DNA of 64,000 nucleotides from Eupeodes corollae (lineage: Eukaryota; Arthropoda; Insecta; Diptera; Syrphidae): positions 96,278,315 to 96,342,314 of the forward strand of contig NC_079147.1 of assembly GCF_945859685.1 (NCBI RefSeq), in the 5' to 3' direction. The stretch's first letter is position 1. Each line of letters begins with the position of its first letter. The position numbers were made by a program, and so were the translations under genes. Shown in pieces: positions 23,694-34,916 of this stretch. The notes below the pieces were generated by a model. It was not told where the DNA came from. It saw only the letters and a program-made list of their open reading frames with translations, and did no database searches.

Positions 23694-24292
23694 TCAATCC
23701 CTTAATTCAACAGAGTGTACAATATTTTTTGTGATCCCATCTTTCCCCAATACAAACAAACTGGATGGTTTGTCCACTCGAGAGCACGCCACGTATAATT
23801 CTCCATGTGAAAAACACGAAGTGCTCAAATTTAAGCTGCAGATAGATTTAGTTAGGCCTTGAGACCTATTGATAGTCTTTGCAAATGCATTTAGAATTAT
23901 GACTTCGATAAAATTTTTCATTATTTTTTAATTGTTAATCGCGTGCAGTTGCACAACCGTGGTGGGTTCAAATTATGAAACAAAATCACCGAAGATACAA
24001 CCTTCAGTTGTAAGTTATGCGGTGGCTTGCCTGGTTAATCCAATGAGTTTGAAAACTCAGTTGGATAATTTACAGCTTCGGTAGCATGACAAAGTGTATC
24101 AATAGATTTGTATGAAACCAAGTCTCCTGGTAACAAATGTTGTATCTTGAGATTTAATTCTTTTTCTTTTTTTCTTTCATCCAAATTGTTTTGCTGCTAA
24201 AATTGCCCTTTTTGCCAGCTATCATGATTTGTAAATTGTCTGCGTACATCGGGAAATATCCGGTCAATGAGAGCATCTTGTGAATCAATTAA
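23694..24292 (-). pseudogene. Helitron Pif1-like helicase C-terminal region with natural end (right arm and spacer)
   Basis: Same sequence as the left-arm copy in mirror orientation, but here the final exon continues past the arm edge: the open frame 23921-23694 runs RVDKPSSLFVLGKDGITKNI and closes at a stop after VELRD, a natural Helitron helicase C-terminus. Frameshifts and stops upstream show that it is inactive. Helitrons move by rolling-circle replication using a Rep nuclease fused to this helicase; no Rep domain is seen in the window. Confidence 0.85.
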
Positions 24293-24564
24293 AGTTAGGT
24301 ATAACCCCGTTGCCATTATCCATGGATGGCATTTACATAGAGGAGATTCAGCATCTCGATATTCTCGGTATGGGTATCACCAACTACCTCATGTGAAACG
24401 ATCACATTAGTGATGTCTCCAAAAATGCAGCAAGGTGTTTTTGTTTCAGAAGATAGTTACTATTCGATTCTCGTTTGTTCGAAAGTAGTCAAATAGTACC
24501 AATTTTTCGAATTCAAGCAATTTCATTGTAGAATCGAGTTACATAGTGTAAGCCCCATCTGATG
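24289..24564 (+). pseudogene. LINE family A fragment (right arm copy)
   Basis: Mirror of 22700-22975; same truncations and stop. Confidence 0.8.
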
Positions 24565-24662
24565 AGCTTTTAGTTCTAGGTCAGTGCGTCACAGATGAGT
24601 GATCGCATATATCAAGTCAATAAAATCACTGCTAATTGTTCAGATTTGTACCACCAATGCTA

Positions 24663-25663
24663 GGTTAGGTTAAAATGGCTGTCAATGATGAAGAACGACA
24701 CTCTTAGGGCAGTTTATTGGCCCATTGTGATGCCACATGAATATTGAGGCTTTCTTCTCAATGAAACCAGTTTGAGTCCCTTACGAAACGTGAGGGGCTG
24801 ATTATGGTGATATGATTAAGATCGTTTAGATAGTGAAAGAAGAATTCTCCTAGGTAATTCTTGTATTTTTGAGCTAGAGCAAGAAATATACAGAGGAGAA
24901 AAATAGTTGTTTCCTACTCTTCCTCATCCAAACAGCTTCTGCAAAAGTCATTTGAGAATGCGCCAAGCAGCGTTGCATGCTTTTATATTAGACATTGTCC
25001 GGTTACCACGCTAGCAATGGTATGCCAGTATTAGCAAAACGTGGTGGTATGGATTCTGCTGAGTTTATCTGCATTACAATTTCTTGCAATGTCTCTATGG
25101 CCCGCACCCAGCAAAGGTTAAACTTTTGTGCCATCTATATTAGGGATTATTGAATTTTATAGGGTTTTACGGAGTTTGTCGACACAGAGTCCAGGGATTT
25201 TATAGTGGCCTGACTATCTGAGAAAATACGGATATTATATGTTGATATCACGAGTTCTTTAAGCGGGAATACGACTCCTTTTATCGCCAAAAAATCCAAT
25301 TGCAACACACTATTATGATTGAGAACGAAGAATGAGAGACTTAATTTCAATGTTTTAGAGTACACACCTCCACCAACCTCTTCATTTTTTGTATCTATCT
25401 TTAAAATAGATTGACTCATCTTGTGGGAATGCATTATTGTCCCAGAAAGATCTGAAAGGTATAGAAATCTGGTGGATTCTCTCGAATTGCAGTTGTTGGA
25501 TGTTGTAGACTATGTGCTTTGCAATTGATTCTAAATACATAAGAATAACAAAGTAGCCAATGTTTTTGTTAACACAATGCGACCTATTTGCTTGCTTATT
25601 ATATCATAAGGTGTAAGGCAGAGTATTGTACCAAGTGCCGCAAATGGGGTCGTTAGAAGCAAT
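24663..25663 (-). pseudogene. LINE family C, RNase H region (right arm copy)
   Basis: Mirror image of 21600-22600. The RNase H frame is 25434-25147, identical at the protein level to the left-arm copy, including the same D-for-E replacement. Confidence 0.82.
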
Positions 25664-25667
25664 ACCT

Positions 25668-25834
25668 TAATAAATTAAAAATATCAATTAGGTGATTTGT
25701 TATTTTAATATTTTGTCACCGTGCTTTCACTTATATTCCACATCCTTACATACTTACAATAAGTTATTTATTTCTAGCAAAATATTCTCTAGAAATTATT
25801 TATATGACAAAACGACGTTTTTCGGGTCAGCTGG
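25668..25834 (+). mobile_element. Helitron 3' terminus (outer copy, complete)
   Basis: The 154 bp segment shared with the spacer, followed by CGGGTCAGCTGG and then T (25835). Helitrons end in CTRR(T) preceded by a short hairpin. Here AAAACGACGTTTT lies about ten bases before the CTGG|T end, and CGGGTCAGCT is the familiar tail wording of animal Helitrons. The following AT-rich host-like DNA (TTATATTATATTATATAA) fits insertion at an A|T site. The 5' TC end was not found. Confidence 0.78.
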
Positions 25835-25835
25835 T

Positions 25836-27402
25836 TATATTATATTATATAATCAAACGCTTGCATTTCAAATTTTCATTCTATGGTTTTTAGATTTTTT
25901 CTAAATTTTTCTTTTCAGGTTATGTAATTCTCTTTATCAGTATTTATTTACTGGACAAATGTTTAAACTCTTCTCTAAGAACATTCTTTCTTAATTTAGA
26001 ACAATACCCTACAGACTATACTTATTATAAAATTCCAATGCTCAAAACATGCTTAGCACCTAGCTGATAAATTTTAATAAACCAACAACAAACTTTATCA
26101 ATAAAAGTCATCAAATAAAAAAATGCGTGTGCGTGCTCCCATTTTAAAGACTTTTTTAAATGAAGTTATATAAATTTAAAACCCCTTAATTGAATACTCC
26201 ACATATTTTTAAATTGTTAAATGTTTTTCATCTCCATTTTTCCAAGAAAAGATATCAATTTATCGCTCCATTTATAAAATTTTAAGTCCCGATAAAAAAA
26301 TGAAGATTGTTAAAATCTATATACCTACAGCGCCCCTATAATCGAATAAATTAATTGAAATTTCCACAGAAACGTTCATTTTATCTGAACCAAATATATG
26401 TTATTCTTTAACAAAAAATGTCTATATTATAAATTAAAATATAAAACAAAGAAAACAAAAAAAAACTACAAAGACATCGAAAATGTTAATTAAGAATCTG
26501 TCCCTGGTTTGTCTCAACACATAATTAAGCATGAACAATAAAAAGTAAATAATCATTTTACGATCATCGAGATAATCAGAGCAACTTAATTAAGCTTGAT
26601 TCTTTTATCTTTTGATTTTAAATTGTTATAATATACATATGTATGTATGTATATTGTATAGAGGTAGTGTTCAAAATGTTAACTTTGAAATAGCCTTTTC
26701 CAAATAAAAAATTGCCTAATTTCATTTGTAAGAAAAAAGAATAAAACAACTTCTTGAAAGGATATTGATGGTCACTTAAAGCGAAATAATCGAACCTTTG
26801 TCCTTTATTAAAATTTTAAAAATGCCTGAAATGATTAAAATACCATTCCAGGGAACCATTTTGTATTTTATGGATCTTTGAATTTTCTGTTCAAGTTCCT
26901 ACTATGAAGAGTCTGTGAATTTTCTACCTAATAACACAACAATAAACTGTAATCTGCCAACATAGTTTAATGCTGCTTAACCTACAAATTCCTATGATTT
27001 TTTAAATGTTAACGAAAAACACCTTTTTCCACATAAATAATTTAACAAATTGGTTAGTTTTTTCTCAAACTAAACGAGTTTTGTCCATGAAAAGAGTCGG
27101 TATAGTAAAACTAAACCTTGGTGAAGACTTTATCAAAGATGTAAGATAATCGTTTCTCTTTACTACTTTTAGGTTTCAGATTGTTTCTAAACACTTGCTA
27201 ACTAGTTCCCAAAAAAAAAGAGAAAATATGTAAACTTACGGACGGACACTAAAAAGCTTTCAGGGTGGTCCTAAGATGAAATCATTTGTTTTTGTGTTAT
27301 GGTTAGTTCTTTGTGTACAACTTTATTTTTGTTTGAATATTTCACTTCAACATAATTATAACATAGTTTAGTAAGAAAAAGAACAAAAATTAGGATACAT
27401 AC
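25836..27402. other. No supported gene; presumed intergenic or intronic
   Basis: AT-rich. A CATATGTATGTATGTATAT-type run lies at 26636-26656. It may be part of a downstream intron of the gene whose exons lie at 27403-27454 and 32311-32375, but no further exon was identified. Confidence 0.5.
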
Positions 27403-27454
27403 CGTAAGAAGTTCCAGTAAAATTTGGATAGCTAGCGTGGTGATTGCGGTTAAA
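27403..27454 (-). CDS. Host gene exon, 52 bp, internal
   Basis: On the minus strand a polypyrimidine tract ending TTTTTTTTTCAG precedes the exon, and it is followed by GTATGT, a strong donor. Read in phase 0 it encodes FNRNHHASYPNFTGTSY plus the first base of the next codon. The upstream exon at 32311-32375 ends on a codon boundary, so the two join in frame to give IIPK-FNRNHH. Both exons are open in that frame and compositionally unlike the surrounding AT-rich DNA. I do not recognise the protein. The intron between them is about 4.86 kb. A codon phase of 1 at the 3' end means the next exon should begin with two bases completing a G-start codon; I could not find it. Confidence 0.6.
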
Positions 27455-27649
27455 CTGAAAAAAAAAATAATATTAAGACAAAATTATTTTAACTTCGTAT
27501 ACTTTGAAAACAATTTAAACAAAAATTAAAACTTGTAAAATTAAAAGTTTAAAGTAACGAATGATTTTTAAAAGTTATCGAAAATAAAAGAAAAAACATA
27601 CATTTTATTGAAAAATGTATAAAGTCTTTATTTAAGTCTGTAGTACAAG

Positions 27650-28080
27650 ATTATTTCATGCAAATGAAGGCCCCGGTTAACATCTAAGCTGCTATCTCAG
27701 GAATAGTTGCTTTAATGTTATATAGAATAGAAGCAGGCTGGCAATTGTACACATGAGGCTTAACAAAGGCGGCCAATTGACCGATCCCAAACGTGGTAAT
27801 AAATTGTTCACAAATTCGCCTTTCAATTGATCTTTTGTTACGTGTGATGTGTGCTATGTGTTAAAATCTTCTTCAAACTACACTGTAAGTTAAATGAAAG
27901 TCAAAATGGAAGATATTTTGCGTAAAGAAAAGTTTGTTATCATTGCACGGTAGCGCTCACCATTCACAGTAACGTTGCGATTGGCATCATCCTTTAAGAA
28001 ATTACGAAATTAGTTGTGGTAGGTTGTTCGGCTCCAATTATAGGACCTCTACAATGCTTAGCAACTAAATTTTTCCGATT
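27650..28080 (-). pseudogene. Mariner (DD41D-like) transposase fragment
   Basis: Minus strand reads FLKDDANRNVTVNGERYRAM and ITNFSLR, matching the middle of the element at 38968 (FFKDAVGRNVTVNGDRYRSM). Frameshifted C-terminal blocks follow (VKPHVYNCQPASI, IKATIPEIAA). The catalytic centre is mostly lost. Lies in the intron of the host gene. Confidence 0.72.
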
Positions 28081-29224
28081 TGCTTGTGATCATTTTTTCT
28101 TATTTAATTTTTGACTGGATTAAAATCAGGAATTAAGTTTTTAGGTAGTAAGTGTAGACGCAGTTTAATCATTAAGTGAATACAAAAATTTACCATGGGC
28201 TAACAAAATCTGAAGAAAAAGAATAGCTGATTTGGTGCCGCAAAAAAAAACAAATTGAAACAAGGCAAACATTCAACAATTGACCTTAAGCAAATTCTCA
28301 ACAGTTGGTTTTATTACACTTAAAAAAAGTAAAAGCCAAATTAAATTTATTTCACTTTCAACGGTGTGATTTGGCATTGATGCAAAGAAACTTTGCATAC
28401 ACTATACCTCGCACCTACCCCAAATCCCATATCTCGTGTGCCCCAGCATGCTGGTTTTATCTCAAAATAGTTTGGCCTTATTTCACTTTGTCAGAGTGCA
28501 ATACGACTAAATGCTGAAATATGTCCTTATTTCACTTTCCTTTTTCAAGTTTTAAAAGTTGGTTTCTTTTCACTTAGCCTTTTTTCACTGTACCAAATGA
28601 TTTGCGTGAAAGGAAAAATACAAGTAAATTTCTTATACCTTGAATACGTTGAATATTATAGAATTTATGTAAACTAAAATCAACTCTAAAAAGAAGGGAA
28701 TTAAAGTAAATACTTCAACTTATTTCTAAGCTCTAATTATTACATTATTATTATATTATTACATATTGGTGCTGGTGACACTTGAATTTATTAAGACTAA
28801 AAAAAAATTAAATGTTTTGAGTTATAAAGTTTTACATTTTTATTTAAGGGCAAATGTTTTAAGTTCTTGTATGTGGCCCAAATAAAAATATGTAAAGTAT
28901 TAAATTAAAAAAACTGTGAATCTTTGCAGAAGATGTTGTTCAATTTAAACATAAAATTCGCTATTGATCTTCACCAAGAACTCAAAGAAATGAAAGAGTT
29001 TATGGGTTCTATAATGACGTGGCAGCATGTAACAGCTAATGGTGCAGAAGGAAATAATAGTCTCTAAGCGAAAATGTCTTAAAAGGACCTCCCTTACGAT
29101 TATACTTTTCAATTCCAGATTATTTCCGAGCAGTAGCAGTGGCCTCCAAAGTATATCAATGCCAATTTTATTGATTGTTCTATTTTTAGGCATTCGGACT
29201 ACAGGTGCTATCTACTTACCACTA
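28081..29224. other. Intronic stretch; possible Tc1-like end
   Basis: No gene. The block TTATTTCACTTT occurs three times (about 28347, 28478 and 28524). The stretch GGTTTCTTTTCACTTAGCC to TTTTTTCACTG at 28561-28592, followed by TA, looks like the end of a Tc1-type element, but I found no matching left end. Confidence 0.4.
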
Positions 29225-30607
29225 TAACGCGTTATCCATTTTGCTGTATCAAAAGTAAGGGGCTGGAATTCAACATCTGTCAAACTTATTTCTTAAACCA
29301 TTTTTTTTCAGTTGAAAGTCTAACATTTACGAAAATAGGTTGCTTAACTATCCCACAACTTAAAAAAAATTGTTAAAAACCACCACAACCACATATGGTA
29401 GGTTAATAGGTGATTATTGTTTATATAATCATCCACCTACGCAAGAAATTAGAAAAAATTGTGTAGAAACATTAAGAGATTGGATTGGTTACAGCTATTG
29501 TGTGCATCATCGTTCCAAACGTACCACTAACCATTTCGCTGTTGTAAGTGAAAATGTTGCCAAAGACCCGAATGTGTCGATTCCTTGTCGTTTTTGGTCT
29601 CATAACGACTGAAGCCAGATTACCATTCAAAACGTGCGTGGTAGATACGTCGAATGGGTGCTTACACACCAGGAGTAGTGGTGGATGGCGATTTTTCGAA
29701 GAAAATTGTCTCCAGCGACGAAGCCCATTTCTCACTCGGTGAGTATGTTAATAAACCAAACTGTCGCATTAGGGGTCTGGGAATCCTCAAGTAATTGAAG
29801 GGAGGTCATTACATCCACAATAAGTCAGTGTTTGGTGCGCTCTTTGTTCCGGGAGTGTAATTGAAATTTTTTTTCGAAAACGACGATGGAACGACTGTAA
29901 CCGTCAATTCAGAGCTGTATGGACAATCGACCTTTTTTGCAGCTATTGAATAAGACCCGTAGCTGAAAGCTCTTGGGTTCCCTGCCTTTGTCAACTAAAA
30001 GTTTTTTTTGTTCACTGCTACTGCCTCTTGCAAGGAATTGACAAATTCTCCAACAGTCTTGTCATAAAAAGTGCTTTCTCAAATTAGCCGTTCGAATACG
30101 GTGTAAAACTGTAGGTCCCTTTCTTCCCGGACAAAAAGTGCTCGCACACAGGAATGGTTGAGAATTGTAAGTCACTAGGCTCTAGTTTTCAATGGACTGT
30201 TGCGCCAGCTAATTGAAGCAGACGACTTGAAGAATATGTAGTTTCAACAAGACGGTGCCCAATGCTACACAACTCGAGCAAATATGGATTTATAGTAAGA
30301 GATATTTCTTGGGCGCTTAATTTCTCGCCGTGGTGATATCAGATGGCCTCCACAATCATGCGATTTATTACCGCTGGACTTTTTTTTTTGGGGCTAAGCG
30401 AAATATCGTGTTTATGCAGATAAATATTTAACTCTTGACCACTTAATAATCAACTTCGTCAAGTTACAGCTGAAAAACCGGCCAATGTGTTTCAAAAAAT
30501 GTTCGAAATTACCTCAAAGGAATCGGTGCTTGTAACAATTCGCATGATGATTGTTTAAATGTTTTTTTTACGTTTACTTTTGAAACTACAAAATGGATAA
30601 AACTGTA
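29225..30607 (+). mobile_element. Mariner, DD41D type (subfamily 2), interrupted by a SINE
   Basis: Inverted ends share TTATCCATTTTG and CAAAAGTAA (left about 29231-29258, right about 30573-30600), with TA at both borders. The coding region on the plus strand is broken: SENVAKDPNVSI, then in other frames SDEAHFSLGEYVNKPNCRI (first Asp intact), VSVWCALCSGSVI, FFENDDGTTVTVNSELYG. After the SINE (29955-30213) come QDGAQCYTTRANMDL, two stops, RRGDIRWPPQSCDLLPLDFF and ADKYLTLDHL. The second and third catalytic Asp are separated by 41 residues, the DD41D spacing. Sits in the intron of the host gene. A relative of the same subfamily is at 33111-34303. Confidence 0.85.
29955..30213 (+). mobile_element. 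SINE inserted in the mariner
   Basis: Starts at CCCGTAGC; part of the head including box A is deleted, with the box B side (CTTGGGTTCCCTGCC) kept. The rest is typical to TGTTGCGCCAGC. Flanking AGCTATTGAA and AGCTAATTGAA look like an imperfect target duplication. The mariner coding sequence resumes immediately afterwards. Confidence 0.8.
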
Positions 30608-30716
30608 TAAAGTTACAATGCAACTACGTGATGCCTTCAAAAGGATTTTAGGGAAATTTAGCGATCACATACTATTTATGTAGCTACGCAACAATCAATC
30701 TTTAAAATAGATATTG

Positions 30717-31038
30717 TAGTACCCGTAGCATGATGGTTAGTGCGTTGGACTGTCATGCAAGAGTTCTTGGGTTCAATCCCTGCCTGTGCCACCATAATTT
30801 AAAAAAAAAAAAAAAAAATAATTTTCGCGGGTACTGCCTCTTGCGAGGAATTGACAAATCCTTCAAGAGTAATCCTTGTCATGAAAAAGTGCTTTCTCAA
30901 ACTAGCCGTTCGGATTCGGCCTTAAATTGTAGGTCCCTTCCATTCCTGACAACAGTACTCGCACACAGGAATGGTTGAGAGTTGTAAGTCACTAGGCCCT
31001 GGTTCACAACGGACTGTTGCGCCACCCCATTTGATTTG
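30717..31038 (+). mobile_element. tRNA-derived SINE, best full-length copy, with target-site duplication
   Basis: The head carries pol III promoter elements: box A-like TAGCATGATGGTTAGTG and box B GGTTCAATCCC. The loop around GACTGTCATGC resembles the anticodon arm of tRNA-Asp(GTC). The body contains an A17 run, then TACTGCCTCTTGCGAGG, CCGTTCGGATTCGGCC and TGTAGGTCCCTTCC, and the 3' end is CGGACTGTTGCGCCACCCC. It is flanked by a perfect 13-base duplication AAAATAGATATTG at 30704-30716 and 31039-31051. Transcription would be by RNA polymerase III, and mobilisation by a LINE in trans, probably the RTE type seen at 5816-7125. Confidence 0.92.
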
Positions 31039-31051
31039 AAAATAGATATTG

Positions 31052-32310
31052 AAATTCAACATAAATAAGCTGTCTCAATGATTTAAAACACACAAGATAT
31101 TTATAAATCATATCGAATTTTCACAATTAGTTTTCATATAATTGCTTATTTGCTTTTTTTCAATACAAATAATCTGAATACACTCTTTAAAAAAATCAAG
31201 AAATTTCATATTATTTATTTTAAATAATTATTTACTTTTACTATCAACTTAATTTAAGTTTACTGTTTTCACTACATATATATACGACCCATTAAAGGTG
31301 TCATTAATTGGTATTTAAATTTTAACTGTATATTGAAGCTATACGAGGAGTAGATTTATAAAATAAACCGCACTAATCTCTTGTTATGAATAATTTTATT
31401 AGAAAATAAATATTTAATAGTGATACTTAAAATTATTAATTTCTCATAAAGTTTTTTACTGAATAAGAAATAATATACACACACTAAAGTATTTTTAGCT
31501 ATTGATTAAGTTTGATTTGAGTATAATATTTTAATGACACTTACAATTGCAGCAATTTCAGACATTGAAAAATTCTTTAAAAATTTCATATGACTGTACA
31601 TAGACATTTAATCTAATCAAAACTAGTCATTTTGTCAGCATTATGGCTTGAAATTTATAAAATTGTTTTAACACACTTTAAGACAAGTCACGAAAACGGC
31701 TCCGCTTTGATATTTGAGCTCACTTTAGTATGAAGTATTTACGGTATATTTAAATTTCACGCGTTTATAAATCCATGCACATTTGCAGACGCACATTAAT
31801 AATTCCAAAGAAAATATTTCCAAAATATTTAAGATATTAGCGTCATTCAAAATTCGAACACGAGCGATTTTTCAATTTCTTTTGCGTAGGTATATTTAAC
31901 GCATTCACGAAACTCACAACACATTAAAATATAAAAACCATAATAAAACCAAAATCCTAAAAATAAACACCTTTTTCTCAAAAAGTCAACCGAAACTCTG
32001 ACAGCGATAAAAACGACAAGATCAAAAAATAAAAATTCCGTGCTCTCTAACCATCATCAGCATAGACAGAATGGTGGTGGAGCTTTGCGAGTATAATATT
32101 AAACACAAAATTAAATTCACGACTTGGAATATAATTGAAGAAAAAGACAACGAGAACAAAAAAAAATAAATATAAACAAAAATATAAATAAATAAAAAAA
32201 CAAAAATTCAGAGTGAATGGCTTTTTTTTTTTTCTTAAATTTGTTTCGCTAACAACCTCGAAAAATTGTATGTTTTTTGTTTTAAGGTTTGAGTTGACCA
32301 TAAGACTCAC
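31052..32310. other. Intronic stretch, nothing recognised
   Basis: AT-rich DNA between the SINE and the upstream host exon. The minus frame at 32047-32310 runs straight out of the intron donor site and is Phe/Leu-rich; it is not credible as a protein. Confidence 0.5.
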
Positions 32311-32375
32311 CTTTGGTATGATTAATGTGCTGCCAACCTTATAAGCACCGCCAAAGTAATTCTCATTACTGACTT
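32311..32375 (-). CDS. Host gene exon, 65 bp, internal
   Basis: On the minus strand a long pyrimidine tract ends GTTTTTTCAG at the 5' side and GTGAGTCTTATGG follows at the 3' side, both strong splice signals. The exon carries two bases of a split codon, then VSNENYFGG, AYKVGST and LIIPK, ending on a codon boundary. The phase fits the exon at 27403-27454. The peptide NENYFGGAYKVGSTLIIPK is not one I can assign. Both other frames contain stops. The upstream exon must end with one base of a codon; a candidate donor near 35803 failed the frame test. Confidence 0.62.
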
Positions 32376-33110
32376 CTGAAAAAACAAAAACAACAAAAAA
32401 AAAAACAAAAATAATTATAACAATTATTTATAGCGTGAGTTATACTTTATTGTTTGTTAAGTTTTAATTTTATTTTCTTATGACTAAGAGACTCAAAACT
32501 ATAAACCGTGCAATTTTTCGACTTTGTATCAGAAACAATTGGGCTAGTTACAGTTTAAGTGAATTATTTTAAAGATAAATAATTTAGGATTAAATATTTA
32601 TCAGATTGTACCAATAATAAGCTTTATATATGTAAATATGGTAAAATAATATTTAAACATATCTAATCTCATCCCGAATTAAAGTCGTTAAAGTTGGATT
32701 TACTGATGATGCTAGATTTATAGCTGGTTATAAATTTTGTATCACTTCTCGAAACGTTTGATGTCTGATATAGGTAGCCATAAGCTAGACGATTCGTTAC
32801 GCACGTTAAATGATGAATCTCTTTAAAGACTGAGATGGAGATTTAAAAAAATAAAAGTCTTATGAAGTCACCGAAAGTAGGAAATCAGAAATTAGAATAA
32901 GCGTGGGTTTTGTTGAGTTAAAAAATATTGTTTCCAATATTTAGGTATTTATTAGGAATATGATATTTTCGTAAACAGGTGTGCAGTTTCTATTAAAACT
33001 TATTTTTAGCCCTTTAGAATTCTATATTAAGTAATAAACTTATAACTCGCGTCAATCTACGACCAGAGGTTCATCACAGACGAATTCTAGTATCACTGTA
33101 AGCAAAATAA
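32376..33110. other. Intronic, nothing recognised
   Basis: A-rich polypyrimidine-complement tract next to the exon, then AT-rich sequence with no motif. Confidence 0.5.
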
Positions 33111-34303
33111 GACAGGATTATCTATTTTGCGGTTTCAAAAGTAAACGTAAATAAAACACATACAAAATATTTTATTTTTCACGATATTTCTTTTTAGTTT
33201 TATATAGTTTGAACCTTGACGTTATGTGTGAAGCACAACATCATTTAAATGACCACCACTCGAATTGGTGCAAGCAAAGATTCTTTTAAGGTACTTTTCG
33301 ACTGTTTTTGACACATATTGGGCGGTATCTCAGCCATAACTTGACGAATGCTGGTTTTCAAGTGGACAAGAGTTTAAAGTTTATTTGCATAAACACCTTG
33401 ACTTTTGCGTAGCTCTACAAAAAAAGTCCAGCGGTATCAAATCGTATGATGTATGGTGGGCCTTTTATATCGCCACTTTGAGAAAATACACAGCCAGGAA
33501 ATGTTACCAGCAATAAATCCATATTAGCTCGAGTTGCGTGGAATGTGGCACCATCTTGTTGAAACCACATATTCTCCAAGTCGTATTCCTTAATAGAAGG
33601 TAAAAAATAGTTATTATATGACCATAGCGCTCTGAATTGACGGTAACAGTCGTTCCATCGTCGTTTTCGAAGAAGTAAGGTCCAATCTTTGGACCAAACA
33701 GTATATTTTTGTACGTTATGGCCTCTCTTCAACTACTTGAAGAGTCTCAGAACCGCGAGTGCAAAATGTGGTTCGTCGCTGAAGAAAATTTTGTTGGAAA
33801 ATTCGCCGTAAACCGCCTGTTGTTCAAGCACCCATTTGAAGCATCTACGACGTTGTGAATGGTCAGCTGGCTTTAGTTGTTGTGTAAGCTGGATATGGAT
33901 ATAGATGCAGATCCTAATGCAAAATACCCAACAACGTGCCGTAAGACAGTCCTAATTCCTGAGAACGACGAGGAATCCACACATTCTGGTGTTTGGCAAC
34001 ACCAAACAATTGTGCATAGGTCTTACAATATCTGTAACCAATCCAGTCTATTCAAGTTTTTGTCACAATTTTTTCAATTGCTCGCGTAGTTGGACGATTA
34101 CGTAAACCATAATCTCCTCCTAAAGCACGATATGTGACGGCTATGCCAGAATCAATATGTTTGAAGTATAGTTTTTAACAATTTGTTACATTTTCATAAA
34201 TGTAAGACTTTTAACTGAAAACAAAAATATTTTAGCAACCTAGTTTTACAGATGTCGAGTTCCAGCCCTATACTTTTGAAACCGCAAAATTTTTGTCCAG
34301 TTT
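33111..34303 (-). mobile_element. Mariner, DD41D type (subfamily 2), broken
   Basis: Ends are recognisable as inverted: TTTTGCGGTTTCAAAAGTA near 33125-33143 and its complement at 34273-34290. The minus frame 33732-33415 includes the centre of the transposase: AEDGT-like region read as RRWNDCYRQF in a shifted frame, LPSIKEYDLENMWFQQDGAT (second catalytic Asp) and HATRANMDLLLVTFPG. The third Asp motif survives only in a shifted frame (FDTAGLFL in place of PLDFFL). The 5' part near 34250 (GGCTGGAACTCGACATCTGT) matches the leader of the copy at 29225. Confidence 0.82.
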
Positions 34304-34699
34304 TATTCAAGGTGAAGACGAAAACAATTTCTAAATGTTTCTTGTTAAAATCTATAAAACTAAAATCAAATTTTATTCAAGCTTAAAAAATAGGGTGGAA
34401 TACCAATAGCTCTAAGTTAAAGTCAATTTTATAACCTTGTTCTAAGGTGGTTAAAAATTTGGTTGAGAATTTGAGAAGATTTGTTTAAATGGAGCCTTTT
34501 TCAGAAATTCGGAACTCACAAACAACTCTCTCAACAAGTTAAGGAATGCGCGAAAGATTTGCAATAAGCCTGTAGTTTGTTTCCTCCGTCTTGTCATCTT
34601 TCCTAAAAATTGTTTTAAAAAATGATTTTTTTTATTTACCGGAAAATGTTCCTATTTTTAAAAATATGATGGTGCGCAAAAGTGCATTGAGAAATGAAA

Positions 34700-34916
34700 C
34701 CTAGTGACTTTCAACTCTCAACGGTTCCTTTGTCAACCTTTGTTGTTAAGTTTAGAGGGGACCTGCAATTCTAAGCCGATTTTGAACAGTCATAATACGA
34801 GAAAGCAATTTTCATGACAAGAATCACTCTTCGATTTGTCAATTTCTCGCAAGAGGCAGTACAGTGATTGAACCCAAGACCTCTGGGATGACAGTCCAAC
34901 GCACTAACCATCACGT
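34700..34916 (-). mobile_element. SINE, partial
   Basis: Minus orientation. Carries the head with box A (complement of GCACTAACCATCACG) and box B (TTGAACCCAAGACC) and the body; the extreme 3' tail is lost near 34700. Confidence 0.8.

Larger units (their letters stand above)
23766..25668 (-). repeat. Right arm of the ~1.9 kb inverted repeat
   Basis: Mirror of 21595-23498. The inner edge is continuous with the end of the helicase frame (into 23694), whereas in the left arm the same helicase sequence is cut off at 23498. The right arm therefore carries the original junction at its inner side. At its outer side (25668) it is joined to a Helitron 3' end segment. Confidence 0.93.

Noticed and set aside
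25692..25904. 70-codon plus frame
   Set aside because: Runs across the Helitron terminus into flanking DNA; not a protein.
30720..30795. tRNA gene
   Set aside because: Box A and box B are present, but the arms do not form a normal cloverleaf and the segment is the head of a repeated SINE with a target duplication.
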